Shown piece by piece: positions 1-9,749 of a DNA stretch of 64,000 bases. Each line of letters begins with the position of its first letter. Positions within the stretch are counted from its first letter, which is position 1. The stretch comes from Mesostigma viride. Taxonomy: Eukaryota > Streptophyta > Mesostigmatophyceae > Mesostigmatales > Mesostigmataceae. A model generated the notes under the pieces. It saw only the letters and a program-made list of their open reading frames with translations. It ran no database searches and was not told the origin of the DNA. Location of the stretch: positions 652,895 to 716,894 of the forward strand of contig RPFO01000016.1 of NCBI GenBank assembly GCA_009746045.1. The letters run 5' to 3'. Position numbers and translations under genes: made by a program.

Positions 1-262
1 TGGGAATGATAAATTGCGGAGGTGAGATTGGCATGCAACATAAGGAAAACCCGAATTAAAAGAAGAAGAACCCTATAGAAAATAATAGTAATCTGACACG
101 GGCATGCAAGGATCACGCCAGCTGCACAAGGTACAACTAACTGCAACAAAAATTAAACTACGACACGCAGCAACATCGCTGCCGGCCCATGCAGGCCTGG
201 GAGGGATCTAGACCGCATGGGTTGCGACAAAGTCGGCCCGGGTGCGAGTCACTATAGAGGCC
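1..262 (-). pseudogene. 3' end of a non-LTR retrotransposon, truncated copy
   Basis: The stretch closely resembles 30690-30960. It shares the same 3' untranslated sequence and the same terminal coding residues on the minus strand, ending RTRADFVATHAV with the stop near 208. Similarity breaks off near 255-262, where unrelated DNA begins. In the longer copy the residues belong to the tail after a PD-(D/E)xK-like endonuclease domain of a non-LTR element. This copy is therefore a 5'-truncated or interrupted remnant with no coding value. The family assignment rests on the better copy at 30207-30664. Confidence 0.6.
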
Positions 263-1144
263 GGGGGGATATAATCCTCATCTGAGCTGTCGATCCGGCC
301 TCTACTGTCGATCATGCCGGCAGATGGACGAGGCGGTAGTGTATAGCGGCTATCCTCAGGGCCGGGGCAATTGTAACCTCCACCTGCATGCGGACTTCTA
401 CCCTGCATTCTAATAATGGGCGCCGCGGGGCCCATGGAGAGAAAACAGGAGCATGCATGCCCCTCAGGAAGGTGCTTATTACATACGGCAGCCCATTTAA
501 TCTCCTTGTCTACATATCATGCGGGCGCGGAGTACAGAATACAGATAGGTCCCAGAAGCCCTGCATCCTCAAGCCATGCATAGGTCCTGGTCGCGCCAAG
601 TCAGTGCGGGGCTTGCGCAAGTTAATTGCCAGTGGGTTGCGACGGGACAAGGGGACCGGCCCTGCCATAGGAGGAGGTGTCTACCTGGTTGGCCAGCCCC
701 GTATAGCTAATTCAGCCCGCCCGCAGGGCCCACATCGGCAGTATAAAATATACTCACCTGGTCTGTGTCGCGGGCAAGATGGCCGGCAAAGTGGAGGTGG
801 CGGTGGCGGATTGATCTTGAATGGTGGTGGTCGGATTGAAACTCGTGCTCCCGTTGGGGAGTCACGGAGCATTAACCCCGATGCGGGTGGATGGATGGAT
901 GGATGGGTACACGCAACCCTACCGGTGTAAGCTATCTACAAAACAATCGACCTACTCTATATCTATGGTGCCCGCGACCCGGCCAACGGACGTCGATTGT
1001 CTAGCAAGCTTCCCACGTGTGCAAACATGCGGCTTGCGGCCACTGGAGGCGGGTCGTTGTCCTTTATGACCTGAGCCCACTTATTGTTATTATTATTATT
1101 TAATATTATTAATAATGTAATAATAATAATAATAATAATAAGCG
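263..1144. other. Unrecognised sequence with a trinucleotide tract
   Basis: No gene is supported here. Open frames exist on both strands but have no recognisable motifs and a composition like flanking DNA. Near 845-872 a short piece matches the dispersed 'CTCCCGTTGGGGAG' family (see 26500 and 29110). A small tandem of 'atgg' lies near 890-906. An (ATT)n/(AAT)n imperfect inverted tract occupies about 1081-1141 and could fold into a hairpin. Confidence 0.4.
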
Positions 1145-1526
1145 TACGTGACTGTGGCACGTGGGTGCCAATACAGACTAGTGAAGGAACGTACCTCAGT
1201 CAACCCTACTACATACACAATGAGGAGCTGGGACTCAGGGCGCCCTAGCCAGGCAGTGAGAGAAGGCTTCTCTCGATCACTGCCGCAAGTGGGTGCGCCC
1301 AGGGCACAGATCAGAGCGCTCTCTCCACATGCATGCAGTACGTGCTGGGGCGCAACACGGTGGGTGCATTTCAACACTTGAGTGCAATAACATCGGTAGG
1401 CTGGCGCATATAGCTTATGCTATACAAAGGTGAGGTGGGATCAAGATGTCGGCTAAGGCGCAAGCTGATGGCCACAAGGTGCCAGAGCTAATAATTGAAG
1501 GTAAGTACTATAACGGTGGGCGCTAT
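1145..1526 (+). other. Dispersed repeat leader with a short ATG frame, cut by the YR element
   Basis: The start (cacgtgactg-like, then cacgtgggtgcc) resembles 53925-54010, suggesting the 5' leader of a dispersed element. From 1446 a short frame begins MSAKAQADGHKVPELIIE and runs into a good donor-like GAAG|GTAAGT at about 1500, so a first exon is possible. The YR retrotransposon begins 27 bp later, so whatever followed has been displaced. I do not recognise the product. Confidence 0.3.
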
Positions 1527-1905
1527 TCGGGGTTCTCTGAACATAGTTTCTTTATAGTGATACGGAAGGGGAGCCGCTGATGCTAGGTGAAATAGAGCTG
1601 GGTGATGTGATCGTAATAAGGTTGATTAGGCTTCTAGTGTACGAGTATTACGGAAGATATGGCCTAATTGTTGCGGCCCATACCTTGACGGTGTGCTGAG
1701 TACCTTGACGACGGATTTTTGCGTCTAGGTTCTCCTAGCAGATCTGTGATTGCGGACGGGTTTGCAACAGGCAATATCTGAAGTAAAACTTGACGGCTAA
1801 AACTGTTTAGAGGCCGTTGCCGGATCTGGCCGTTGGTAGAGAGCCGTTGGCCTTGAAACACGATAAAAGCTTGCTCACCTAGCTCATGGCGGTCTCTTTT
1901 GTTTT
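1527..1905 (+). repeat. Split direct repeat A1
   Basis: A 379-bp direct repeat of 6370-6748 at an offset of 4843 bp, with no difference seen. It is the 5' terminus of the YR retrotransposon and probably holds its promoter, because the gag ATG follows 72 bp downstream. Confidence 0.92.
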
Positions 1906-1976
1906 AACGAAGGCGGCGACAGGGGTCAGGGGCAGCGTAGCTGACGCCCAGAATTCCTTTCTGCAAAGCGGCTGGG

Positions 1977-3035
1977 ATGCCGAAGCCCGGGCGGAAGCCA
2001 GGTTCGACAGGTGCTGGGAAGCAATTACCGAAAGCTAATCCCGAGGTGCCGACAGCTACTAAACAGACGGGAAAGGGCCGACTAGGCTGGCCGACGCAGA
2101 AGAAAAGGCTCCATCAGGAGCTCTCCACTTGCTCGGGCCTGCCTGAAGTGTGCGCTGCCTTTGAGGCGGTCCTCGGGACCGACTGGGTAACTACTGTCAG
2201 CCGGTGGTCTGCGGCCCAGCTGGAGTCCGTCGTTGGACTGCTGGTCGACCACGTGGACGGGCCTGAAATTCTGGCAGCAGCGGACCCAAACGAAGCGCTA
2301 GTGGCAGCCCTCCAAAGCGCCCGGGACTTGGCGGACTCGGACGAAGAGGAGATGCAGCCACCACGCCGGCCCACGAAAGGGGCGAAAAAGGGGACGAAAA
2401 AAGTCGGAAGCCCAGCCCCGAGCAAGGGAAAGGCCGCGGGGGATGTGAGGGAGCAGCTCTTGGAGCTGGCGGCTATTATTGGCAAGCAGGGGCAGGCGGG
2501 CAAAGAAGAGGAGGAGGAGGAGGAGTCCGAGGAAGAGGATTTCCTGACGAAATTGAAGGATGCGCTGGCCGGGGCAGATGGGGCTTCCAGGAAGCCGAAA
2601 AAGACCAAAGGGGTGACGCTGCCCACTCGAGCACAAGTGGTGAATTGGAGGGTGCAAGAGAGAGTGCTCCCCGAGGTGCTCGAGGATGCCAACGACAATG
2701 GAGGGGGGATAAAGAGTTGGATCATGGCTACTCGCCAAGGGGGGTGGAGGAACCAGGAAAGCAGGAAGGTGGTCATGAACATCGCCCTGGCCATGGACAC
2801 ACTCTTCAAGGAGTTGGGGCCGGCAGCCGGGGAGTTGGCTGGGGTAGAGTATCTCATGAGGGTGGTGGCAGCCATGCTCCTAGTGGAGAGCCAGGGGTCA
2901 GGAGGGTGGAAGGTGGCTGGCCACCTCCTTGCTCTCAAGGAAGATGCCTCCTTGGTGAGCAACCCGGCCATGAAGATGGCCCTGCAAAGCGCCACGATGA
3001 TGGAGAAGCTGGGCAAGGCCCAGCAAACCAAGTAA
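1977..3035 (+). CDS. Gag-like ORF1 of the YR retrotransposon
   Basis: A 352-residue frame starting at the first ATG after repeat A1 (MPKPGRKPGSTG). The N-terminus is basic and Lys/Pro/Gly-rich, which suits nucleic-acid binding. An acidic run of Glu (about residues 178-189) lies in the middle, and a more ordered, Ala/Leu/Met-rich region fills the C-terminal third. No zinc knuckle is visible. Its place before pol in a DIRS-order element implies a structural nucleocapsid role; the sequence itself shows no known fold. The pol frame (-1 relative to gag) stays open over the last 390 bp of gag, so either frameshifting or reinitiation at the pol ATG 47 bp downstream could express pol. Confidence 0.75.
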   Translation: MPKPGRKPGSTGAGKQLPKANPEVPTATKQTGKGRLGWPTQKKRLHQELSTCSGLPEVCAAFEAVLGTDWVTTVSRWSAAQLESVVGLLVDHVDGPEILAAADPNEALVAALQSARDLADSDEEEMQPPRRPTKGAKKGTKKVGSPAPSKGKAAGDVREQLLELAAIIGKQGQAGKEEEEEEESEEEDFLTKLKDALAGADGASRKPKKTKGVTLPTRAQVVNWRVQERVLPEVLEDANDNGGGIKSWIMATRQGGWRNQESRKVVMNIALAMDTLFKELGPAAGELAGVEYLMRVVAAMLLVESQGSGGWKVAGHLLALKEDASLVSNPAMKMALQSATMMEKLGKAQQTK

Positions 3036-3082
3036 ACACCGAAAGGGTAAACCGCTCCCCCTTCCCACTGCCTCTTCCTACA

Positions 3083-6000
3083 ATGCCTCTAAGCACTACG
3101 TGGGGGAGAGTGAGGTCAGCACGCAGACGCCAGCGTGCAACTCGCCGCCGCCGGACCTTCACTCTACAACACAAGGTGATTACGTGGTTGAATTGGCTAT
3201 GGCACGGGGGGGCAGACCCTCCGCCTAAATCTGGAGGCGCGTGCTCCAGAGGAACGGCGGAGGCCCTGAAAAGGGTCAAGAAGCACTGCGAGTGGTACAG
3301 TCGCCGCGTAACCGGCGTTGCGACAGGCCCCGCAGAAGGAAGTGATCTAATCTATGGGAAATGTAATAAGTATGAACAACTTGTGGCGGAGCGGGTGAGT
3401 CTGCCGAAGCGCGAGGTGGCAGGAAAGGCGAAGCTGCTGGATTTGCTGGCGCTACGACCTAGTTGGCGAGAGGTGTACGCGAGCGAAGCCAACTGCATCA
3501 AGCCGGAGGTGGCTGCCAGTGCGAGGTATTGGAATGTACCTGCCCCCAGCCGAGGGTGCACCATGGCGGAGTGGGGCAAGTTGATGGGGAGGGCAGCGGA
3601 CGTGGGGATGGTGGAGTTCCGAGAGACGCGGCCAAAGTGGGTAGACGGATGTTTTGGGGTGGCCAAAGGAGTGGGGGAGTTAAGGCTCATTGTGAATAAG
3701 AAGTTGGGGAACGCACTGTGGGTGGACCCCCCTAAGACGGTGTTACCCCACCTGGGCATATACTCGGAGGTCTATATCAAGGGTCGGTGCTACACGGCCA
3801 AGAGCGATCTGGTCTCGTATTACTATACCATCCAAGTGCCGGAGTGGTGGTGGGATTATCAAGGGCTACCTGATGTGTGGTCCACCGATGTCGGGCTGCC
3901 GGGGCGGCGGAGGAGGGTGTGGCCAGTGCTGAAAGTGCTGGCCATGGGGCACTCCCACGCTGTAGCGCTAGGGGAAGCCATCCATGAGATGGTCCTCTAT
4001 GCCACGGGCGCTTTGGATCCTAGACGGCAGGTGAACCGCCTCACAAGTGTAGGGGAGCTGACCGTGCTTCGGAATGCATGGGGTAACCCAACCGCCCTAG
4101 CCATCGAGTACAAGGAGGAGAGCACGAGGGAGATGCAAATCGACCTTGAGGACCCCCCTGCCCCTATGGTATCCATCACTATTGATGACCTGGTGGTCAG
4201 CAATGGGCGCACGTGCGAGGCGGTGAATCGCTTAATCGCGAGTGCTATTGAAGACGGGTACGCGCCTAACAACCTTGTGCCCTCCAAGGACAAGACGATC
4301 ATGGCTAGCCCGGAGGGGGAGGACGAGCTAGAAGCTCTGGGTGTTGTTCACCGGCGGGATGGGGTGTTGGAGCCGACAGCTAAGCAGCTCACCCTTGTGG
4401 TTGCGCACACTCGTGTACTCCTCGAGAGGGGACGCGCTACCGCTGAGGCGCTGGCGGCCGTCGTGGGCCGGTGGGTGTGGCTGCAGATGCTCAGCCGCAC
4501 TTGCTTGTCCATATGGCAGCAGAGTTTTAAGTTCATCAACCTCAAGGGGTGGGGCCAGCGAACGCGACCTTTGTGGCAAGGTGTGCGCGATGAGCTCGAG
4601 TGTGCCATGGCGTTGGCCCCCATGCTCCGTGTGGACCGGGGGGCTGCCCTGGCTCCGGTGGTGGTGGCCTCGGATGCGTCTAGTTTTGGGCAGGGGGTTG
4701 TCTACGCTGAGATGGCCCCAGCTGAGGTGACGGAATTAGCTCGGGCCCGGGAGGTGCGGGGTTACCCAACCCTCCTCACCCCAGGTGAGGCCATGTATGC
4801 CGGGCCTAGACCCTTGACCAAGGCCGCGGAAAAAGCCATCATCCACGGGCGATGGCGCGTCGGGATCAAGAGTCGCTGGCGCGATTCGACCATGCACATC
4901 AACGAGAAGGAAGTGCGGGCCGCTGTGAAGGGGGTGGAGCGCTCGGCCCGGAACCTCGGAACATGGGGTAAGCGGGTGGTGAGGTTAGTGGACTCCACTG
5001 CCGCTTTGGGCTGCTTGGCTAAAGGGCGTTCCTCTTCTTACCGGTTAAACAAGCAATGCCGCCGGTTGTGCGCTCTTACGTTGGTCACCGGCAGCCGCTC
5101 ACAATGGGTCTGGACGCCAAGTGAGCTTCAGCCTGCGGATGGGCCTTCGCGGGGGCTTTCCATGGCTGCCTCGGTGGCCGGGTGGGTCCGCGATTTGACT
5201 CGCGAGGGTGTTCATCCCAATCCCGGGCCTCGGCTTGGCGCTAGCTACTTGACCCTTCTTGAGGGCAAGGTGAAGCCGGCTACTTTGATGGTTTACCATC
5301 GGGGTCTTAGGTCCTTTTTCGCATGGTGGGCGAGCCGGCGGGGTCGGGTTGGCAGCTTGTTGCGCGGCTTGACGATAGAGGAATACTATTGCGAGTATGT
5401 CGCTTGGGCGCACTCACGGTGTTACAGCCGCCAGTTGTGTGTCAATGCGCTTATGGGCCTGAATTTGTACTTCCCCCGGGAGGTGCGGGATTGGGCCTTG
5501 GCACGAAGTGTTTTGGCTGGCTGGCGCACGTTGGCACCCCCTCGTGCCCCCCCCCCATTCCATGGGAGGCTGCGTTTGCGCTTGCTTGTACTATGGTGCT
5601 CCAGCGGCAGCCTCGTGCGGCTATGATGGTCATCGTTATTTTCCAACAATACCTGCGGGTATCGGAGGCGCTCAACCTGTTGGTCGGCCATGTGCGCTTG
5701 CAGCCTGATGTTCGGTTGCGGGGTTCGCAGCGGGGCGCCTTGTTGTTGATGTCAGCTAAGACGGCTAAGGGGGAGGTGCAGTCTGTGGTGATCGAGGATG
5801 TCATGACTGAGACCCTCTTGCGGGCTTGTATGCGTGGCAAGGCGGCCTGGGAGCGGGTGTTCCCTTACGATTATGCCCAGTTCAGCCGGGTTTGGCATCA
5901 GGCCACGCAAGCTTTGGGGGTCGACACGGTGTTTACCATTCACGGGCTGCGGCATGGGGGGGCTACCTATGATTTTTTGCGGCAGCGCAGCATGGCTGAT

Positions 6001-6159
6001 ATTCAGCATCGGGGTCGCTGGCGCAGCAGCAAAACTGTCGCCCACTATGTGGGATTGCACCGGAGCTTGGCCCTCACCCTTCCTGACGCCCTGGTTCGGG
6101 CTATCGCCGCCTGCCCCCCGCGCATTTGGCGGAGCGTCTTTTCTCTGCCTTCCTCTTAA
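3083..6159 (+). CDS. Pol of YR retrotransposon: RT, RNase H, 2A-like motif, tyrosine recombinase (one frame break)
   Basis: The start is the first ATG after gag (3083). One frame runs to 5626 and the recombinase continues in the -1 frame to 6159; the switch falls at C10 (5547-5556). Reverse transcriptase: substrate strand with KSDLVSYYY, catalytic Asp pair in SITIDDLVVSNG. RNase H: Asp in [12 protein letters not shown], Glu in HINEKEVRA, Asp in RLVDSTAALG, and a late Asp in PADGPSRG. Next comes EGVHPNPGP (2A-like), then an N-terminal core-binding domain (MVYHRGLRSFFAWW). The recombinase catalytic set is Arg in QQYLRVSEAL, His-x-x-Arg in HGLRHGG, His/Trp in HRGRWRS and nucleophile Tyr in VAHYVGLH. 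All catalytic residues are present, so apart from the frame break the enzyme appears functional. The C10 break may be a homopolymer sequencing error, a real mutation or translational slippage. Confidence 0.9.
5207..5230 (+). other. 2A-like GVHPNPGP motif in pol
   Basis: The peptide GVHPNPGP follows directly after the RNase H end and precedes the recombinase domain. 2A peptides end in D-[V/I]-E-x-N-P-G-P and make the ribosome skip the Gly-Pro bond; NPGP is the essential core. Here Gly stands in place of the usual Asp and His in place of Glu, so activity is uncertain. The second YR element has the closer form GDVHPNPGP at the same place (45562-45588). Confidence 0.6.
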
Positions 6160-6235
6160 GTTCCCTTCATTCTTGTCTTATGCGTCCACCGGTTTTTGTT
6201 TTGCCCCTGGCTTGGGTCGCCAGGGAGGGATGTAA

Positions 6236-6369
6236 GGGTAAGGCTAGCCTTTTTGGACATAAAGTGTTCCCATGGGTAAGGATGGCCAGTTGAGGGCCAC
6301 TTCCCGATGTGCTCTACTTATTGTTTTAATAAAGAGTCTGGTTACCCTGGAGTTCCACGGTTAATAGAA
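6236..6369 (+). repeat. Split direct repeat B1
   Basis: About 134 bp, repeated at 6782-6916 with one difference noticed (gttgaggg against gttggggg). It contains TTTTAATAAAG, a plausible poly(A) signal for the retrotransposon transcript, and directly abuts A2. Confidence 0.9.
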
Positions 6370-6748
6370 TCGGGGTTCTCTGAACATAGTTTCTTTATAG
6401 TGATACGGAAGGGGAGCCGCTGATGCTAGGTGAAATAGAGCTGGGTGATGTGATCGTAATAAGGTTGATTAGGCTTCTAGTGTACGAGTATTACGGAAGA
6501 TATGGCCTAATTGTTGCGGCCCATACCTTGACGGTGTGCTGAGTACCTTGACGACGGATTTTTGCGTCTAGGTTCTCCTAGCAGATCTGTGATTGCGGAC
6601 GGGTTTGCAACAGGCAATATCTGAAGTAAAACTTGACGGCTAAAACTGTTTAGAGGCCGTTGCCGGATCTGGCCGTTGGTAGAGAGCCGTTGGCCTTGAA
6701 ACACGATAAAAGCTTGCTCACCTAGCTCATGGCGGTCTCTTTTGTTTT
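6370..6748 (+). repeat. Split direct repeat A2
   Basis: The second copy of the 379-bp A repeat, directly following B1. In split-direct-repeat elements the B1-A2 junction serves as template for regenerating full ends during circular-intermediate replication. Confidence 0.92.
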
Positions 6749-6781
6749 CCCACCCGCCCTCCCTGTGTGTTGCCTGTTTGG

Positions 6782-6916
6782 GGGTAAGGCTAGCCTTTTT
6801 GGACATAAAGTGTTCCCATGGGTAAGGATGGCCAGTTGGGGGCCACTTCCCGATGTGCTCTACTTATTGTTTTAATAAAGAGTCTGGTTACCCTGGAGTT
6901 CCACGGTTAATAGAAT
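6782..6916 (+). repeat. Split direct repeat B2
   Basis: The second copy of B and the 3' terminus of the YR retrotransposon. It ends at ttaatagaat, after which host-like sequence resumes. It is separated from A2 by 33 bp that match neither A nor B. Confidence 0.9.
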
Positions 6917-6984
6917 ATACCATTTCAAGTGCTGTAAATTGCCCAAGCTATCCCATAATCATAATCGATTGCCCCCGGCGTCTA

Positions 6985-8410
6985 GACAACTAGCTTGAGT
7001 GCTCTATCCGGGCCGGGGGAGCCCGGGGGGGCTTGATCCACAGTTTCTTGTTGACATTATAAGGTCCCCGCCCGGCCCGCCATGTGCATGGTACACCAGG
7101 GGCTTCGCGGGGAGTCGGGGTTGGTCTAACCAATGGTCTAGCTTGTGGCGGATGTAGTCGGGCCACTGATCGCGGCGTTGCTGCTGCTGGGCTGGCGTAA
7201 GGTCGTCGTCAAGGGACCATGAGCGATGTTCACCAGCTTCTTGCGGCGAGCTAGAGAGGAACCGAACTTTGGTTGTGATGTCGCTGAACTGAAGGTGAGC
7301 TAGGACCACTCAGGAGGTGGCCCAGCCTTGTCCCGTGGATGGGGCAGGCGGTAGGCGCCCTGCATACGTCATGTCGCACCTGGCAGCTCCATGCACGCCA
7401 ACTGAGTTGTTTCTTCAGCTCGTCGATCGAGAAGCTAGAGTCTGAGTCTGGGGCCTCCGGCCTCCGGCTGCATGTCGAAGCGCCTGAGGATGACCTGGCA
7501 GCGGCGACAGTCGCGGTCAGCAGCCTCGCGGCGCGTGTCTTCCAGCCAGCTCCTGGAGCTTGGTGGTGATGGCGGTGGTGGTAGAGGTTGCCTGGCTTGA
7601 GCAGGTCAATGATGCAGCCCAGGATCGACTCAGGCGCGAGTCGATCAAGGGGTCGGCATCGCTAGCCCTACCAGCAGGTTGGGCGGCGATATGGTGGCCG
7701 TTCGCTTTGCGATCTCCGGGACCTGCGTGGCCAGGGCGTCTAGCTACCTTGGTAGCAACTGCCTCAAGTTTCACAGTGCCTTAATTGGCCGACTCGCGGC
7801 CTTCCACCTGACTAAGGCGAGCGGTGATGTACAGACTGTGGCTGTGGCGCCAGCCCGGAAACTTTTAATTTGGGTGACAATGTGCTCTTGAGTATGTAGC
7901 AGTATTTAACTGACTCTGGAGCTTAAGTGCGACTCTGGCTTCAATATTGTTGACCTTGGCCGAGAGAGTGTTGAGTGGGCCGTCAGGCACGTTCAGGGCG
8001 GCGAGCTGCTCAGCCATCGGCGCCAGCTGCTCCGGCCGCCACTGCAGCTCGGATGAAGTCACTGACTGTGCAGTGGGGGAGGTGCCGCTCTGCGAGGATG
8101 CTGCAGCTGCTGTGGCTGCCCGTCTGCGCTCATGCAGCCGAGGCTCCTGAGGCCAGCGTAGCCAATCTGGGTGAAGTATACTGGGCGTCGCATGCAGCGC
8201 AGGTAGCTGCACATTATGACTGCCTTCAAGTACACCTCCGGTTCTTGATATACTTACTTGCGCTGCTGCATGTGGCATGCCTGTTGCATGAAGGAGAAAG
8301 GGGTTCTCTGCATGCCCTTTCTTCCTGTTAATTGTGCAAATACAGGGATTACAAGCACTCGATTCGACGTGCTCGAGCACCGTTACTCCCCAACGGGAGC
8401 ACGTGTTTAA
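6985..8410 (-). pseudogene. Decayed non-LTR retrotransposon ORF1 with its 5' leader
   Basis: Read on the minus strand, the 5' end at about 8410 carries the dispersed leader (acgtgctcccgttggggagt) also seen at 26500 and 29110. Then comes a coiled-coil-like stretch (AALNVPDGPLNTLSAKVNNI, near 8000-7930). The 3' part (7309-7004) encodes VRFLSSSP, SWSLDDDLTPAQQQQRRDQW and GGDLIMSTRN. The 'LTPxQ' block followed by a Gly-Asp-Leu strand resembles the C-terminal domain of L1-type ORF1 proteins (RNA chaperones). Stops and frame changes separate the blocks, so this is a remnant. A related, shorter copy lies at 29522-29821. Confidence 0.55.
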
Positions 8411-9749
8411 TTATATATAATTGATAAAATTACCATGCATCTATTATTATTTATTCAATCAAATACTTACAAGTAAGATTGAGATAAGCAAAAATTTTGC
8501 ATTGCATATTTGCGACAGATGTTGCTGGATGACCTACTGGTCCCAGCCCAGTTTGAATACCGCATCCACTCTCTCTCCCTTCTTTCCAGACTGCCATGCA
8601 GAACAAGACGCAGTGGCATGCAGAAGATTGTCAAGGCTCACACGCCCGACCCTGTGGGCAAGCCCCCTCCCCCCAAGAGGAGGAGGCGTTTTGATGAGTA
8701 GGGCAGTTAGGATTTTTCTAGACTAGGTAGATTAGCGTTAGGATAGTTAGATTACGCGGCTCTCTCCTTTCTACCACCATCAAGGAATATGTGCTACATG
8801 ATCTCCCAACGGAGGCATGTTATTGTAATATTTAATTTTTTTAATATTTGCGACCTAGTTGCATGCTATATGCGTAGCCTGCATAATTTTTGCATATGCT
8901 CGTTTGTGTTGTGCATGCACGCACACACATTCATAAGAATTGCATGCATATGAATTTCATTCCTTCATGGCTCAACGTACGATATGCGACTTCCTAGCTT
9001 ACAGAATTGTATAAGAAACTTATCGATCATTTCAGGTTATCGGATGGGATCATAAGCTGAGCACTGCAGCTCTTGCATATACGCGCAAGCTAGCTATTAC
9101 AGTAGTTATTCGGATATACTCAGTTGTACAAGTAGGATACTAGTGTTTAGTACTAGTGTACTACTAGCTCATGTCATCAACATGGCATATCCCTCTGTAG
9201 AGACATTTTCCTCAATAAGACATGCCTTATCTCAGTAGCAAATACATGGCAGACTCACATAGTAAACTTGTTGCACACAGCCTGATCATATCCGCCAGCC
9301 CTAGCTATATGCATGCATCTCCAGCAATGGAGATGCTACCAAGAACACACAATGCTAGAGGGTACCAAGCTAGTCTAATAGGATAACAAGCTAGCCTAAT
9401 TGGATACCAAGCATATACACCGAGTGGCTAGTCTAATCCTGCGTGTTGAATCATGGGCCAGTCGCCACAAATTCTGCAAGTAACAGGTCGTTTGTCTATC
9501 GTATATGTAACTGATCGATCCGTCACATATAGGGAAACATGACTTATATAGCAACATATACATTAAAAATTATAATAACTTACATCAGGGTGAAAGCACC
9601 CAATCAAACATGAACAAAGCCAACGCTAACATATACATAAGAGCAGATGGTCATATAAACTTCCAGATGGCACCCTTCACCCAGGGAACCTTCCGGAAAA
9701 ATCGATGATGCATGGGTACAACATACAGCAACCGTTCTAGCCACGGCCA
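8411..9749. other. Mostly unrecognised intergenic DNA with a small ORF fragment
   Basis: At 8510-8701 (plus) a 63-residue frame ends in a basic tail (KPPPPKRRRRFDE), perhaps the end of a mobile-element protein. The motif tgctacatgatctcccaacgg at 8791-8811 resembles 26135-26157, marking a shared 3' end of a dispersed element. The rest is AT-rich and dense in gcatgc/catg motifs. At 9560-9600 an 'aattataataacttacatc' piece resembles 30070-30100 and 47160-47190, probably common 3' tails of elements. No gene is supported. Confidence 0.35.

Larger units (their letters stand above)
1527..6916 (+). mobile_element. PAT/Ngaro-like tyrosine-recombinase retrotransposon with split direct repeats
   Basis: The layout is A1 (1527-1905), gag-like ORF, pol ORF, B1 (6236-6369), A2 (6370-6748), B2 (6782-6916). 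The A1-ORFs-B1-A2-B2 arrangement is the hallmark of split-direct-repeat elements (PAT, Ngaro and Kangaroo groups of the DIRS order). Pol carries reverse transcriptase, RNase H and a tyrosine recombinase, with no DDE integrase or protease seen. The A copies look identical by eye and the B copies differ at about one site, so the insertion is recent. A 33-bp unique spacer separates A2 from B2. No target duplication is evident, as expected for recombinase-mediated integration. The only obvious damage is a frame break at a ten-C run inside pol. Confidence 0.92.

Noticed and set aside
388-930. 180-aa plus-strand ORF
   Set aside because: No motif; it overlaps retrotransposon debris and a dispersed leader.
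2114-3031. 305-aa antisense ORF across gag
   Set aside because: It is the shadow of the GC-rich gag frame; Ser/Pro/Ala-rich, with no motif.
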